Shown piece after piece: positions 27,053-34,823 of a DNA stretch of 64,000 bases. A model generated the notes under the pieces. That model saw only the letters and a program-made list of their open reading frames with translations, was not told where the DNA came from and did no database searches. The DNA comes from CANKJK01 sp040081715 (lineage in GTDB: Bacteria; Acidobacteriota; Vicinamibacteria; Vicinamibacterales; UBA2999): positions 141,176-205,175 of the forward strand of contig JBEBFY010000003.1 of assembly GCA_040081715.1 (NCBI GenBank). The letters run 5' to 3'. The stretch's first letter is position 1; every line of letters begins with the position of its first letter. Both the position numbers and the translations under genes were made by a program.

Positions 27053-27595
27053 GTGAGCGGATCCGTGCCCGTCTGGGCCGACATGGTGCTGGTCGGGCGG
27101 GTGGCACGGCCGCATGGCTTGCGCGGACACGTCGTCATCACCCCGGAGACGGACTTCGTCGAGGCACGCTTCGCGCGGGGCGAGCGGCTCTGGGTTGGCG
27201 GGGACGGGGAGCCATCTGCTTTGCTGATCGAGGAGATGCGGGTCCAGAACGGCCGGCCCGTCGTGCGGTTCGCCGGGCTGGAGACAATCGAGGCCGTACA
27301 GCGGCTGGCGGGGCGCGAGTTGCGGGTGGAGCTCGACGCACTGCAGCCGCTCGGCGCAGGTGGCTACTACCATCACGAGCTCGTGGGGTGCGTGGTGGAA
27401 ACGGTCGGCGGCGAGGTCGTTGGAACGGTGGCGGCGGTGGAAGGGGGCGGCGCACGGTGCCGCCTGGTGGTGCGGGGGCCGCGCGGTGACGTGCAGGTGC
27501 CCTTCGTCGAAGAGATTTGCGGGCTGGTGGACACGGCGGCGCGCCGGATCCGGATCGCCCCGCCGGAGGGGTTGCTGGACCTGAACCTCCGCTGA
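27053..27595 (+). CDS. rimM: Ribosome maturation factor RimM
   Basis: RimM helps assemble the 30S head and binds S19. The 180-residue protein has the N-terminal ADMVLVGRVARPHGLRGHVV and the C-terminal PRC-barrel part with YYHHELVGCVVETVGGEVVG and LPPEGLLDL-like ending (PPEGLLDLNLR). The GTG start is one base after the khpA stop. The alternative in-frame start MVLVG a few codons on is less likely. Its stop overlaps an ATG in the trmD frame. Confidence 0.93.
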   Translation: MSGSVPVWADMVLVGRVARPHGLRGHVVITPETDFVEARFARGERLWVGGDGEPSALLIEEMRVQNGRPVVRFAGLETIEAVQRLAGRELRVELDALQPLGAGGYYHHELVGCVVETVGGEVVGTVAAVEGGGARCRLVVRGPRGDVQVPFVEEICGLVDTAARRIRIAPPEGLLDLNLR

Positions 27596-27624
27596 TGGCA
27601 GGTGACGCGCTGCGGGAAGGGCCG

Positions 27625-28371
27625 ATGCGGTTCGACATCGTCACGATCTTCCCGGCGATGGTGGCCGGCGGTCTGACGGAGGGGGTCGTGGCGCGCGGAA
27701 TCGGGCGCGGCGCGGTGGATGTGCGGATCTGGGATCTGCGCGACCAGACCACGGATCGGCATCGGTCGGTGGACGACGTGCCGTACGGCGGCGGACCTGG
27801 CATGGTGATGACGCCGCAGCCGTGGGTCCGGGCGGTCGAGGCGATTCGGGCGGAGCGTGGCGAGCCTGGCGCGGTGGTGCTGATGTCCCCGCAGGGCCGG
27901 TTGTTCACGCAGGCTGAGGCGGTCAGGCTCCGTGGGCTCTCGCATGTCGTGCTGCTCTGCGGCAGGTACGAGGGGGTCGACGAGCGAGTCCGGGAGATGG
28001 TCGGGGCCGAGGAGTTGTCGGTCGGTGATTTCGTGGTGAGCGGTGGCGAACTTCCGGCATTGCTGGTCGTCGATGCCGTGAGCCGGCTGGTGCCGGGGGT
28101 GGTGGGTGACAGCGGGTCGGTCGAGGAGGACTCCTTCTCGAGGGGTCTGCTGGACTATCCGCACTACACCCGTCCGGCCGAGTGTGACGGACGGCGGGTG
28201 CCGGACGTGCTGCTGTCGGGCCATCACGAGGAGGTCCGGAAGTGGCGGCGGCGGGCGGCACTGGCTCGGACGCTGGAGCGCCGACCGGAACTGGTAGATG
28301 CCGCAGGGCTCGACGACGAGGAGCGGGCCTGGCTCCGCGAGATGCGCAGGGGCCGGCACGAAGAGAAGTAA
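27625..28371 (+). CDS. trmD: tRNA (guanine-37-N1)-methyltransferase TrmD
   Basis: TrmD methylates G37 of tRNAs reading CNN codons to prevent frameshifting. The MRFDIVTIFPAM start, VDDVPYGGGPGMVM, LLCGRYEGVDERV and the trefoil-knot region LSVGDFVVSGGELPAL are clear. I choose ATG 27625, which has GGAAGG just upstream and the family N terminus (248 residues). ATG 27595, overlapping the rimM stop, would add ten residues. Confidence 0.96.
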   Translation: MRFDIVTIFPAMVAGGLTEGVVARGIGRGAVDVRIWDLRDQTTDRHRSVDDVPYGGGPGMVMTPQPWVRAVEAIRAERGEPGAVVLMSPQGRLFTQAEAVRLRGLSHVVLLCGRYEGVDERVREMVGAEELSVGDFVVSGGELPALLVVDAVSRLVPGVVGDSGSVEEDSFSRGLLDYPHYTRPAECDGRRVPDVLLSGHHEEVRKWRRRAALARTLERRPELVDAAGLDDEERAWLREMRRGRHEEK

Positions 28372-28381
28372 TCTGGACAGA

Positions 28382-28399
28382 CGCCAGACCGGTCTGGCG
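28382..28399. repeat. 18-bp perfect palindrome in the rplS leader
   Basis: CGCCAGACCGGTCTGGCG reads the same on both strands and lies 17 bases before the rplS start, between trmD and rplS. It could fold as an RNA hairpin in the leader or serve as a protein site. No U-tract follows, so a terminator is unlikely. Confidence 0.7.
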
Positions 28400-28416
28400 A
28401 GAAGGACGAGACGACG

Positions 28417-28761
28417 ATGGGCGCGATGGAACTGGTTGAGCAGTCGCAGTTGATCGAACGGCCGCGGATGGCTGCGGGCGATACCGTGAAGGTGCACGTG
28501 AAGGTGCGGGAAGGCGATAAGGAACGCATCCAGGTCTTCGAGGGCATCGTGATCGGCATGCATCGGGGCGGTTCGCGCGCTTCGTTCACGGTCCGCAAGG
28601 TGTCCTTCGGTCAGGGAGTGGAGCGGATCTTCCCGCTGCATTCACCGATCATCGCGAAGATCGAGCTGGTGCGCTCGGCGCGCGTGCGCCGCGCCAAGCT
28701 CTACTTCCTGCGGGATCTGAAGGGCAAGGCGGCCCGGATGAAGGAAACCAAGCGCGCCTGA
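28417..28761 (+). CDS. rplS: 50S ribosomal protein L19
   Basis: L19 lies at the subunit interface. The 114-residue protein contains FRPGDTV-equivalent MAAGDTVKVHVKVREGDKE, RIQVFEGIVIGMHRGG, the KVSFGQGVERIFPLHSP segment and the C-terminal RRAKLYFLRDLKGKAARMKE. It follows trmD in the standard order. ATG 28417 is preferred; ATG 28426 is possible. Confidence 0.97.
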   Translation: MGAMELVEQSQLIERPRMAAGDTVKVHVKVREGDKERIQVFEGIVIGMHRGGSRASFTVRKVSFGQGVERIFPLHSPIIAKIELVRSARVRRAKLYFLRDLKGKAARMKETKRA

Positions 28762-28793
28762 GGCACCGGGCTCACCGGACCCTTGAGAACGCG

Positions 28794-29381
28794 ATGCGCC
28801 GGGAGGGATTCCGGCGTATCGCGGGCACAGACGAAGTGGGGCGCGGGTGTCTCGCCGGCCCCGTCGTCGCTGCGGTCGTCGTGCTCGACCCTTCACGACA
28901 CATCCCCGGACTCGCCGACTCGAAACTGCTGACACCGGCGGCGCGGGAGCGGCTGTTTGCCGTGATTGCCAGCTGTGCGGACGCATGGGCCGTGGGCTCG
29001 GCTTCCCCGGACGAAATCGACCAGCTGAATATCCATCGAGCCTCGCTTGAGGCCATGCGCCGTGCGGTGCTGGCTCTCGACCCAGCCCCGGACCTGGTCC
29101 TTGTGGACGCATTCCGCATTCCGGACCTCGTGGTACCCCAGCGTGCGGTGGTGCATGGAGACCGCCGGTGCGCGGCGATTGCTGCTGCGTCCATCATGGC
29201 CAAGGTCACGAGGGATCGCGAGATGTGCGCCTTCCACGAGTTCGATTCCCGCTACGGGTTTGACCAGCACAAGGGGTATGCCACGGCGCTGCATCTGGCG
29301 GCCGTGGCCCGGCACGGCTACTCCAGCCTTCACCGCCGTTCGTTCAGGCCGGCGAGCCTCTTCGGTAGAATCGAGACCTGA
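28794..29381 (+). CDS. rnhB: Ribonuclease HII
   Basis: RNase HII removes ribonucleotides from DNA. The active-site motif AGTDEVGRGCLAGPVVAAVV carries Asp and Glu. Further acidic residues lie in VLVDAFRIPDLVVPQ and the ASIMAKVTRDREM segment, with YGFDQHKGYATALH near the end. It has 195 residues and a normal length. It closes the ffh-rnhB block. Confidence 0.95.
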   Translation: MRREGFRRIAGTDEVGRGCLAGPVVAAVVVLDPSRHIPGLADSKLLTPAARERLFAVIASCADAWAVGSASPDEIDQLNIHRASLEAMRRAVLALDPAPDLVLVDAFRIPDLVVPQRAVVHGDRRCAAIAAASIMAKVTRDREMCAFHEFDSRYGFDQHKGYATALHLAAVARHGYSSLHRRSFRPASLFGRIET

Positions 29382-29383
29382 CC

Positions 29384-29557
29384 GTGCATCCGGCGATCAA
29401 CCGCAGACGCCCACTCAGGTACGCCGAGGCGCTGGAGCGCTATGCGTCTCTCCTGCGCCACGCGCCCGACGACGGGAGTGTCGCCCACATCGCCGGCGAC
29501 CTGCTGCAGTTGGCCGACCGGATCCACCGCCTCAACGGTCCGCAGGGGCGTCGATGA
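29384..29557 (+). CDS. 57-residue protein of unknown function
   Basis: A GTG two bases after the rnhB stop opens a frame VHPAINRRRPLRYAEALERY continuing to LLQLADRIHRLNGPQGRR. Its TGA overlaps the ATG of the following membrane-protein gene. The peptide is helical and basic, with alternating hydrophobic positions and no membrane segment. Spacing and overlap suggest a real, translationally coupled gene. I recognise no family. Confidence 0.55.
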   Translation: MHPAINRRRPLRYAEALERYASLLRHAPDDGSVAHIAGDLLQLADRIHRLNGPQGRR

Positions 29558-29826
29558 CGCTGGTGCAGCGTGTGGTGTGTGTCGTGCTGTTCCTGGAGGT
29601 GGGCATTTTGCTGACCGTGGTGCCGTGGTCCACGTATTGGGACCGCAACTACTTCACCGATGGCCTGCCGTGGCTCCGGCACCTTATGAGGAACACATTC
29701 GTGAGAGGAGCCGTGTCGGGCCTGGGCGCGGTGAATCTCGCTGCCGCGGTGATGGACGCCTGGGCCTTGGCCGCGGCGCTGCGCCTGGCCTGGCATGGCG
29801 CGCTCCGCCGGGCGAAGGGCGCCTAG
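29554..29826 (+). CDS. Small two-helix membrane protein
   Basis: This 90-residue protein starts MTLVQRVVCVVLFLEVGILL. A first hydrophobic helix (about 5-25) and a second (about 50-78, GAVSGLGAVNLAAAVMDAWA) flank a loop with WDRNYFTDGLPWL. Helices and start overlap support a genuine inner-membrane protein. Function is unknown. The ATG overlaps the stop of the 57-residue gene, and a ThiE-like gene follows five bases after its stop. Confidence 0.7.
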   Translation: MTLVQRVVCVVLFLEVGILLTVVPWSTYWDRNYFTDGLPWLRHLMRNTFVRGAVSGLGAVNLAAAVMDAWALAAALRLAWHGALRRAKGA

Positions 29827-29831
29827 ATCAG

Positions 29832-30482
29832 GTGCCATTCCGCTGCTGCCTGGTGACGGATCGCGCGAGACTGGGCCCGGGGTGGGCGGCGGCCCTGCCA
29901 GAACTGGTGGCCCGCGCGGCCGCCGCAGGCGTGGATCTTGTCCAGGTGCGTGAGCGTGGCCTCGAGGCGCGTGAGCTGGGCGCCCTGGTGGCACGCTGTC
30001 GCCGGGCGATCGACGGGTCCGGGACTCGGCTCCTGGTGAGTGACCGGTTGGACATTGCCCTCGCGGAGGGCGCACACGGGGTGCACCTGCCGTCCGGGGG
30101 GCTCACACCGGCGGAGGTCCGGATGCACGCAGCGCCGGGGTTTCTCATCGGGCGCAGCGTCCACAGCGTGGCGGAGGCCGCGCGGGTGACGGCCGATGGC
30201 GGGGCGGACTTCCTGGTCTTCGGCACGGTGTTCCCGTCACACTCCAAACTGGGCATCGAGCCGGCCGGCCTCGCGCAGGTGGCGGCGACGGTCGCAGCCA
30301 CGCACCTCCCGGTGCTGGCGATCGGAGGTATTGCCGAAGCCACACTGGGCGGGGTGGCTGGAACCGGGGCGGCCGGGGTGGCGGCGATCGGGTTTCTGAC
30401 GGTGGAGTCGGTCGAGGAGATGCGGAGGAGAGTCCGCCTGGTACGAAAGGCCTTTGATACACTCTCGCCCCAGGTTCCATGA
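29832..30482 (+). CDS. ThiE/TenI-like thiamine-phosphate synthase family protein
   Basis: This 216-residue TIM barrel has DLVQVRERGLEARELGAL, LLVSDRLDIALAEGAHGVHL, IGRSVHSVAEAARVTADGGADFLVFGTVF, SHSKLGIEP and LAIGGI. ThiE couples the thiazole and pyrimidine phosphates; TenI is a related isomerase. The usual ThiE lysine after the first strand (QxRxK) is Arg here (VRERG), so TenI-like or altered function is possible. No other thi genes are adjacent. GTG 29832 is the first plausible start. The stop overlaps the rodZ-like ATG. Confidence 0.8.
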   Translation: MPFRCCLVTDRARLGPGWAAALPELVARAAAAGVDLVQVRERGLEARELGALVARCRRAIDGSGTRLLVSDRLDIALAEGAHGVHLPSGGLTPAEVRMHAAPGFLIGRSVHSVAEAARVTADGGADFLVFGTVFPSHSKLGIEPAGLAQVAATVAATHLPVLAIGGIAEATLGGVAGTGAAGVAAIGFLTVESVEEMRRRVRLVRKAFDTLSPQVP

Positions 30483-31240
30483 CAGATGAGACCTCGCCGT
30501 TGGATTTCGGGTCGAGGATGAAGCGTGCGCGGGAGGCGCGCGGCGTGTCCCTGCAGGAGATCGCCGCGCGGACCAAGATTTCCGCCTCGGCCCTTGAAGC
30601 GCTCGAACGGAACGACATATCCCGGTTGCCAGGCGGCATCTTCGGCCGCGGCTTCGTCCGTGCCTATGCCGAAGAGATAGGGCTCGATCCGGAGCAGGCC
30701 GTCAGGGAGTTCGTCGAGCGGTTTCCGCACGACGCAGTGACGGTGGGAAGCCCGTATGTGCCGCCGGAGGATCACGCCGCGGTCGAGAGTTCCCGGAAGC
30801 GCGCCGAGACGGCCCTGAAGCTGGCGGCAATTGTCGTTCCCGTAGCCATCGTGATTGGGTACCTCACGCTCACGTATCGCTCTGCTGAACCTGCCGTCAC
30901 CGAGACGCCTGTGGCGTCGGCTCCCGTGGGATCCGCTGCGACGGTGCCGAGTGAAGCGGTGTCGGTCAGGGCCGCTCCGCTCGCCATTGAGTTGCTGGCG
31001 GTCTCGTCCGTCAACGTGACCCTGATCGCGGACGGTGTACCGCAGGGCGATCGTGCACTGACTGAAGGTCAGCGTCTGACGTTGTCCGTGGATCGCGCAC
31101 TGACGCTCAGTGTGGCTGATGCCGGCGCGGTGCAACTGAGAATCAACGGCCAGGCTGCCGTGCCGCTGGGCCGCCAGGGAGAGCCCCGCACCGTCCAGAT
31201 CGACCGCGAGACGTTCGATAGCCTTCTGGCCCCGCAGTAG
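30479..31240 (+). CDS. RodZ-like HTH membrane protein (DUF4115)
   Basis: This 253-residue protein has an N-terminal cytoplasmic HTH (residues about 10-70, FGSRMKRAREARGVSLQEIA), the conserved LPGGIFGRGFVRAYAEEIGL, one membrane helix at about 112-132, and an extracytoplasmic DUF4115 domain (about 175-250). This is the RodZ plan; RodZ links MreB to the cell-elongation machinery. mre genes are not in the window, so the gene name is left blank. It overlaps the preceding gene's stop by ATGA. Confidence 0.85.
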   Translation: MTDETSPLDFGSRMKRAREARGVSLQEIAARTKISASALEALERNDISRLPGGIFGRGFVRAYAEEIGLDPEQAVREFVERFPHDAVTVGSPYVPPEDHAAVESSRKRAETALKLAAIVVPVAIVIGYLTLTYRSAEPAVTETPVASAPVGSAATVPSEAVSVRAAPLAIELLAVSSVNVTLIADGVPQGDRALTEGQRLTLSVDRALTLSVADAGAVQLRINGQAAVPLGRQGEPRTVQIDRETFDSLLAPQ

Positions 31241-31265
31241 GCCGGTCACCCTCCTCGACGCGCAC

Positions 31266-31553
31266 CTAGCGCTTGAACTCCTTGCGCATGTCGGCGAGCC
31301 CTTCCATGTACACCGTCGCGCGCTCACGGGTGTCCTCGTCCGGCAGCGCCTTCAGCAGGGCCACGGCGTGCTGCAGGTCGCCGTCAATCGTCCTGGCCGT
31401 CGTCTCGAAGTAGATTCGCCGGATCTCGGCCAGGATCGCGTCGGTGGACTGCGGCACCGGGCGAAGGCTCCTGAGCGGCACGAAGCCGCCAGCCGGGGCA
31501 TCCGTGGCTTTCGGTGCCTTCGACGCACGGGGCCGGTTTCGCTTCACTGCCAC
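31266..31553 (-). CDS. Conserved-looking 95-residue protein, unknown function
   Basis: A basic N-terminal tail (MAVKRNRPRASKAPKATDAP) precedes an acidic helical part with AILAEIRRIYFETTARTIDG and LLKALPDEDTRERATVYMEG. No membrane helix or known motif is seen. Its ATG lies inside the last codons of the GHMP kinase gene, so the two are co-transcribed. It converges on the rodZ-like gene with 25 bases between stops. Confidence 0.7.
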   Translation of the reverse strand: MAVKRNRPRASKAPKATDAPAGGFVPLRSLRPVPQSTDAILAEIRRIYFETTARTIDGDLQHAVALLKALPDEDTRERATVYMEGLADMRKEFKR

Positions 31554-32560
31554 GTCAGTCCCTCTCTCTCAATGGAAAACGGCAACAGGCGCGCGCCGCC
31601 CGACTCCAGCGCTGCGGCCACCGCCGCACGGTGCTCGGGAGGGGTGACACAGACCAGGCAGCCGCCGCCGCCAGCGCCGCAGACCTTGGCGGCCGTCGCG
31701 CCGGCTGCCCGCGCGCGTGCGATCAACGCATCGATGACCGGCGTCGTGACACCGGGAGCCAGGCGGGTGCGGTTTGCCCACTCCTCCTCGAGGGCCGCGC
31801 TGACAGCTGGCCAGTCGCCCCGCACGAGCGCCTCGCGCATCGCCACCGCCGTATCACGGATGCGCTCGAAGCAGTCGAAGATGAACCGGTCGCCCTCCAG
31901 GTGGCGGCGCGTGATCTCCCAGTTGTTCGTACCGGAATTGCGCGGTTCACCGGTGTAGCAGAGCACCAGCCGCCGCTCCAGAGCCGCGGCGTCCACGGGC
32001 AGCGCCACCCGCCGCGGGGCATCGACCTCCAGCTCGACGGCGGCAATGCCCCCGTAGAGCGCCGGCCGGTAATCCTGCAGTCCGGTCGGCACGCCAATCG
32101 TCTGGCACTCCACGTTCTTCACCGCTTCCAGGAGCGCCTCGCCCTCGAGCTGCACGCCGGAGGCGCGTGTGAGCACAGCGCCCGCAGCCACCGCCAGCGC
32201 CGACGATCCGGCGATGCCGGCCCCGGCGGGAGACGCGCAGTTCGTGGTCAGGGTGAAGCCGTTCCGTGCCAGGGCGCATTCACCGGATCTCCGCAGGGCC
32301 CAGTGGGCCAGCAGCGTCAAGAGCCGCAGGTCACGCGCCTCGCGGAGGTCCGCGTCCTTCGGTACGTCGACGGTCCGGCCGGTATCGACCGAGCGGAATG
32401 AGCGCACGCCGTCGGTTCGAAATTCGAGCCGCGCATGGGCACGCAGGCTGATGGCGGCGTTGATCGTCTGCGCGCCTTCGTGAAAGAGGTAGAGCGGCCA
32501 GATGTCGAGCGTACCGCCCGCCAGATCGATGCGCGTGGGTGCCGAGGCCTCGAGGGTCAC
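31544..32560 (-). CDS. GHMP-family sugar kinase
   Basis: The 338-residue protein has ASAPTRIDLAGGTLDIWPLY (substrate site), the GHMP phosphate loop SPAGAGIAGSSALAV and the C-terminal KVCGAGGGGCLVCVTPP. It resembles D-glycero-D-manno-heptose-7-phosphate kinase/fucokinase-type enzymes more than homoserine or mevalonate kinases. The substrate is not certain. The divergent neighbour is nagZ. Its last bases overlap the small gene at 31266-31553. Confidence 0.85.
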   Translation of the reverse strand: MTLEASAPTRIDLAGGTLDIWPLYLFHEGAQTINAAISLRAHARLEFRTDGVRSFRSVDTGRTVDVPKDADLREARDLRLLTLLAHWALRRSGECALARNGFTLTTNCASPAGAGIAGSSALAVAAGAVLTRASGVQLEGEALLEAVKNVECQTIGVPTGLQDYRPALYGGIAAVELEVDAPRRVALPVDAAALERRLVLCYTGEPRNSGTNNWEITRRHLEGDRFIFDCFERIRDTAVAMREALVRGDWPAVSAALEEEWANRTRLAPGVTTPVIDALIARARAAGATAAKVCGAGGGGCLVCVTPPEHRAAVAAALESGGARLLPFSIEREGLTWQ

Positions 32561-32605
32561 CTGCGTATTCTCGCATCACTCGACGGCGTGCATCCGTCGC
32601 CTATC

Positions 32606-32611
32606 TATAAT
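32606..32611 (+). promoter_or_regulatory. Perfect -10 box immediately before nagZ
   Basis: TATAAT occupies 32606-32611 and the chosen GTG is at 32618, six bases later. Transcription would begin at or near the start codon, giving a leaderless mRNA. There is no convincing -35 at standard spacing (only TCGACG at 32580-32585, spacer 20). Confidence 0.45.
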
Positions 32612-32617
32612 GAACCC

Positions 32618-33721
32618 GTGCCGTTGCCGGTGCGCCGCGAAGTCGGCCAGCTCGTGATCGGAAGCCTGCCGGCTGCATCGGTGCCGCCCGGGTTCCGATC
32701 GCTCGTGCGTGACTTCGGCATGGGCGGTGTGACCCTCTTCCGGCGCAACATCGAAGGACCCGAACAGGTGGCGGACCTCTCGCGCGAACTGCGCGGCCTT
32801 GTCCGCGAGTCGCCCTTGTGGGTGGCCGTCGATCAGGAGGGCGGGCGCGTGGCGCGTCTGCGCGCCCCCTTCACCGAGTGGCCGCCGATGGCGGCGCTGG
32901 GCCGCAGCGGTGACGAGGCACTCTGCGGCCGCTTCGCGCGGGCGCTGGCTGCCGAACTGAGGGCGGTCGGCATCACCCTCGACTACGCCCCCGTGCTTGA
33001 TGTGCACACCAATCCGGACAACCCGATCATTGGCGACCGCGCCCTGTCACACGACGCAGCCGTGGTGGCGCGGATGGGGACCGTGATCATCCGGGAACTG
33101 CAGGACGCGGGCATTGCCGCCTGCGGCAAGCACTTTCCTGGACATGGGGATACATCTGTGGATTCGCACCTGGCGCTGCCAGTGGTGGACCATTCTCCGG
33201 ATCGGATCCGCCGCGTGGAGTGCGTGCCGTTTGCGGCCGCGGCTCGGGCCGGTGTGGCGTTCATGATGACGGCACACGTGCTTGTGCCCGCGTTGGATGA
33301 GGTGCTGCCGGCGACGCTCTCGCGGACAATCGTGGAGACGATGCTGCGCCAGGAGATCGGATTCGAGGGCGTCATTCTGAGCGACGACCTCGAGATGCGC
33401 GCGCTCGCGGACGGCTGGCCCAGAGGCGAGGCGGCCGTCGAAGCGATCGTTGCAGGGTGCGACGGAGTGCTCCTGTGCCGTGCCCTCACCGAGGAGCGGG
33501 ACCACGATCTGGATGCGCACGCGGAAGTGCTGGAGGCGCTCGTGCACGCCGTCGAAGACGGACGTATCCCGTATGCACGCTTCGAGGACGCCGTTCGGCG
33601 GCAGCATCAGGCCAAGGTCGCATTCCTGGCTGCCGAGCCCGCGCCGCCCCGTGCGTGGCGGACCGTGGTCGGGTCGGAAGCACACCGGCGGGTCGCGGAT
33701 GAGATGAGGGAGTACGCGTGA
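32618..33721 (+). CDS. nagZ: Beta-N-acetylhexosaminidase NagZ (GH3)
   Basis: NagZ removes GlcNAc from anhydro-muropeptides during wall recycling. The GH3 NagZ hallmarks KHFPGHGDTSVDSHLALP (catalytic Asp-His dyad) and VILSDDLEMRALADGW are present, with AVDQEGGRVARLR near the N terminus. GTG 32618 gives 367 residues beginning VPLPVRREVGQLVIGSLP. GTG 32588 would add ten residues, and longer forms read antisense to the kinase. The stop overlaps the ldcA GTG. Confidence 0.93.
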   Translation: MPLPVRREVGQLVIGSLPAASVPPGFRSLVRDFGMGGVTLFRRNIEGPEQVADLSRELRGLVRESPLWVAVDQEGGRVARLRAPFTEWPPMAALGRSGDEALCGRFARALAAELRAVGITLDYAPVLDVHTNPDNPIIGDRALSHDAAVVARMGTVIIRELQDAGIAACGKHFPGHGDTSVDSHLALPVVDHSPDRIRRVECVPFAAAARAGVAFMMTAHVLVPALDEVLPATLSRTIVETMLRQEIGFEGVILSDDLEMRALADGWPRGEAAVEAIVAGCDGVLLCRALTEERDHDLDAHAEVLEALVHAVEDGRIPYARFEDAVRRQHQAKVAFLAAEPAPPRAWRTVVGSEAHRRVADEMREYA

Positions 33722-34671
33722 GCGCCCCGCGCCCGTTTGTCCGGCCGCCGGCTCTCGTCCCGGGTTCCCGCGTCGCGGTCATTTCCCCGTCGAGTGCGAT
33801 CGACCCTGACGAGTGCGAGCGGGGCATGGCTGGATTGCGCGCGCTGGGATGGGAGCCGGTCTGTGACCCGTCGGCGCTCGAACGGGACGCCTACGTAGCC
33901 GGGCCCGCGGAACTGCGGGCCCAGGCGTTTCTCCGCGCGTGGCGCGACCCGTCGATTGCAGCCGTGGTGGCGTCCCGGGGAGGCTACGGCAGCGCGCAGA
34001 TCCTGCCGTGGCTGGAGCGGGACACGTTGCTGGCCACGCCGAAGGTGTTCATCGGCTACTCGGATACGACTGCAATTCTGACCTGGCTGACCACTGGGTG
34101 CGGTATCACGGCGGTGCATGGGCCGATGCTCGACAGGCGGTTCGCCTCTGGCACGGCCGGATTCGATGCCGGGAGTCTGCTGTTCGCGGTCACCGCGGCG
34201 GGAGCAGGCGGGTGGGAGCTCACGCCGCCCGGACTCGAGGCGCTCGCACCGGGTGAGTCGGCTGGTGTACTCGTGGGCGGCACGCTGACGCTGCTCTGCG
34301 CGTCGCTCGGTACGCCGTGGGCGTTCCGGCCACCCGAGGGGGCGGTGCTGTTTCTCGAAGACGTGAACGAGCGGCCGTTCCGCCTGGACCGCATGCTGAC
34401 GCAGTTGCGCCTGGCTGGCGTGTTCGCGCGCGTGCGCGCGGTGGTGTTCGGCGAGATGCCGGGGTGCGACGAGGACGGGGGTCTTTCGGCCAGGGATGTG
34501 GCGCGCAGGGTGCTTGCCGGATTTACTGGGCCGGTGCTCTTCGGTTTCCCATCCGGACACACGGCGGGCCCAACCTGGACATTGCCGCTCGGTGTGTCCG
34601 TGCGCGTCCGGGCCGGTGCGCACGCACGCCTGCTCATTGACGAACCGGCGGTGCAGAGTGGCCGGTCCTGA
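33718..34671 (+). CDS. ldcA: LD-carboxypeptidase (S66 family)
   Basis: This cytoplasmic peptidase trims the terminal D-Ala of recycled tetrapeptides. The nucleophile is Ser 115 in FIGYSDTTAI; the acid and base partners lie in LFLEDVNERPFRLDRML (Glu) and GFPSGHTAGPTWTLPLG (His). It has 317 residues. The GTG overlaps the nagZ stop. It acts after NagZ and before Mpl in the same pathway. MccF-type immunity peptidases are the main alternative, but the context favours LdcA. Confidence 0.92.
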   Translation: MSAPRPFVRPPALVPGSRVAVISPSSAIDPDECERGMAGLRALGWEPVCDPSALERDAYVAGPAELRAQAFLRAWRDPSIAAVVASRGGYGSAQILPWLERDTLLATPKVFIGYSDTTAILTWLTTGCGITAVHGPMLDRRFASGTAGFDAGSLLFAVTAAGAGGWELTPPGLEALAPGESAGVLVGGTLTLLCASLGTPWAFRPPEGAVLFLEDVNERPFRLDRMLTQLRLAGVFARVRAVVFGEMPGCDEDGGLSARDVARRVLAGFTGPVLFGFPSGHTAGPTWTLPLGVSVRVRAGAHARLLIDEPAVQSGRS

Positions 34672-34680
34672 CCAGATGTG

Positions 34681-34695
34681 CGGCGGATTCCGCCG
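34681..34695 (+). terminator. Short GC hairpin after ldcA
   Basis: CGGCGG (34681-34686) and CCGCCG (34690-34695) are separated by ATT, ten bases after the ldcA stop and within the 152-base gap before mpl. No U-run follows, so termination is uncertain. Confidence 0.3.
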
Positions 34696-34823
34696 CGCGG
34701 CGCCCGAGGATCAAGACGCGACGACCGCGCAGACCGGGCCTGTCTGTAAGGGAGGAGCAACGCCGAGCCTCGGGATGCCCCGCCAGGAAGCTGCTGTACA
34801 TATGGTCAGGGCAGGCCACTAAG

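Noticed and set aside
22963..27141. Long minus-strand frames opposite ribBA and ffh
   Set aside because: They oppose certain housekeeping genes and lack any known motif.
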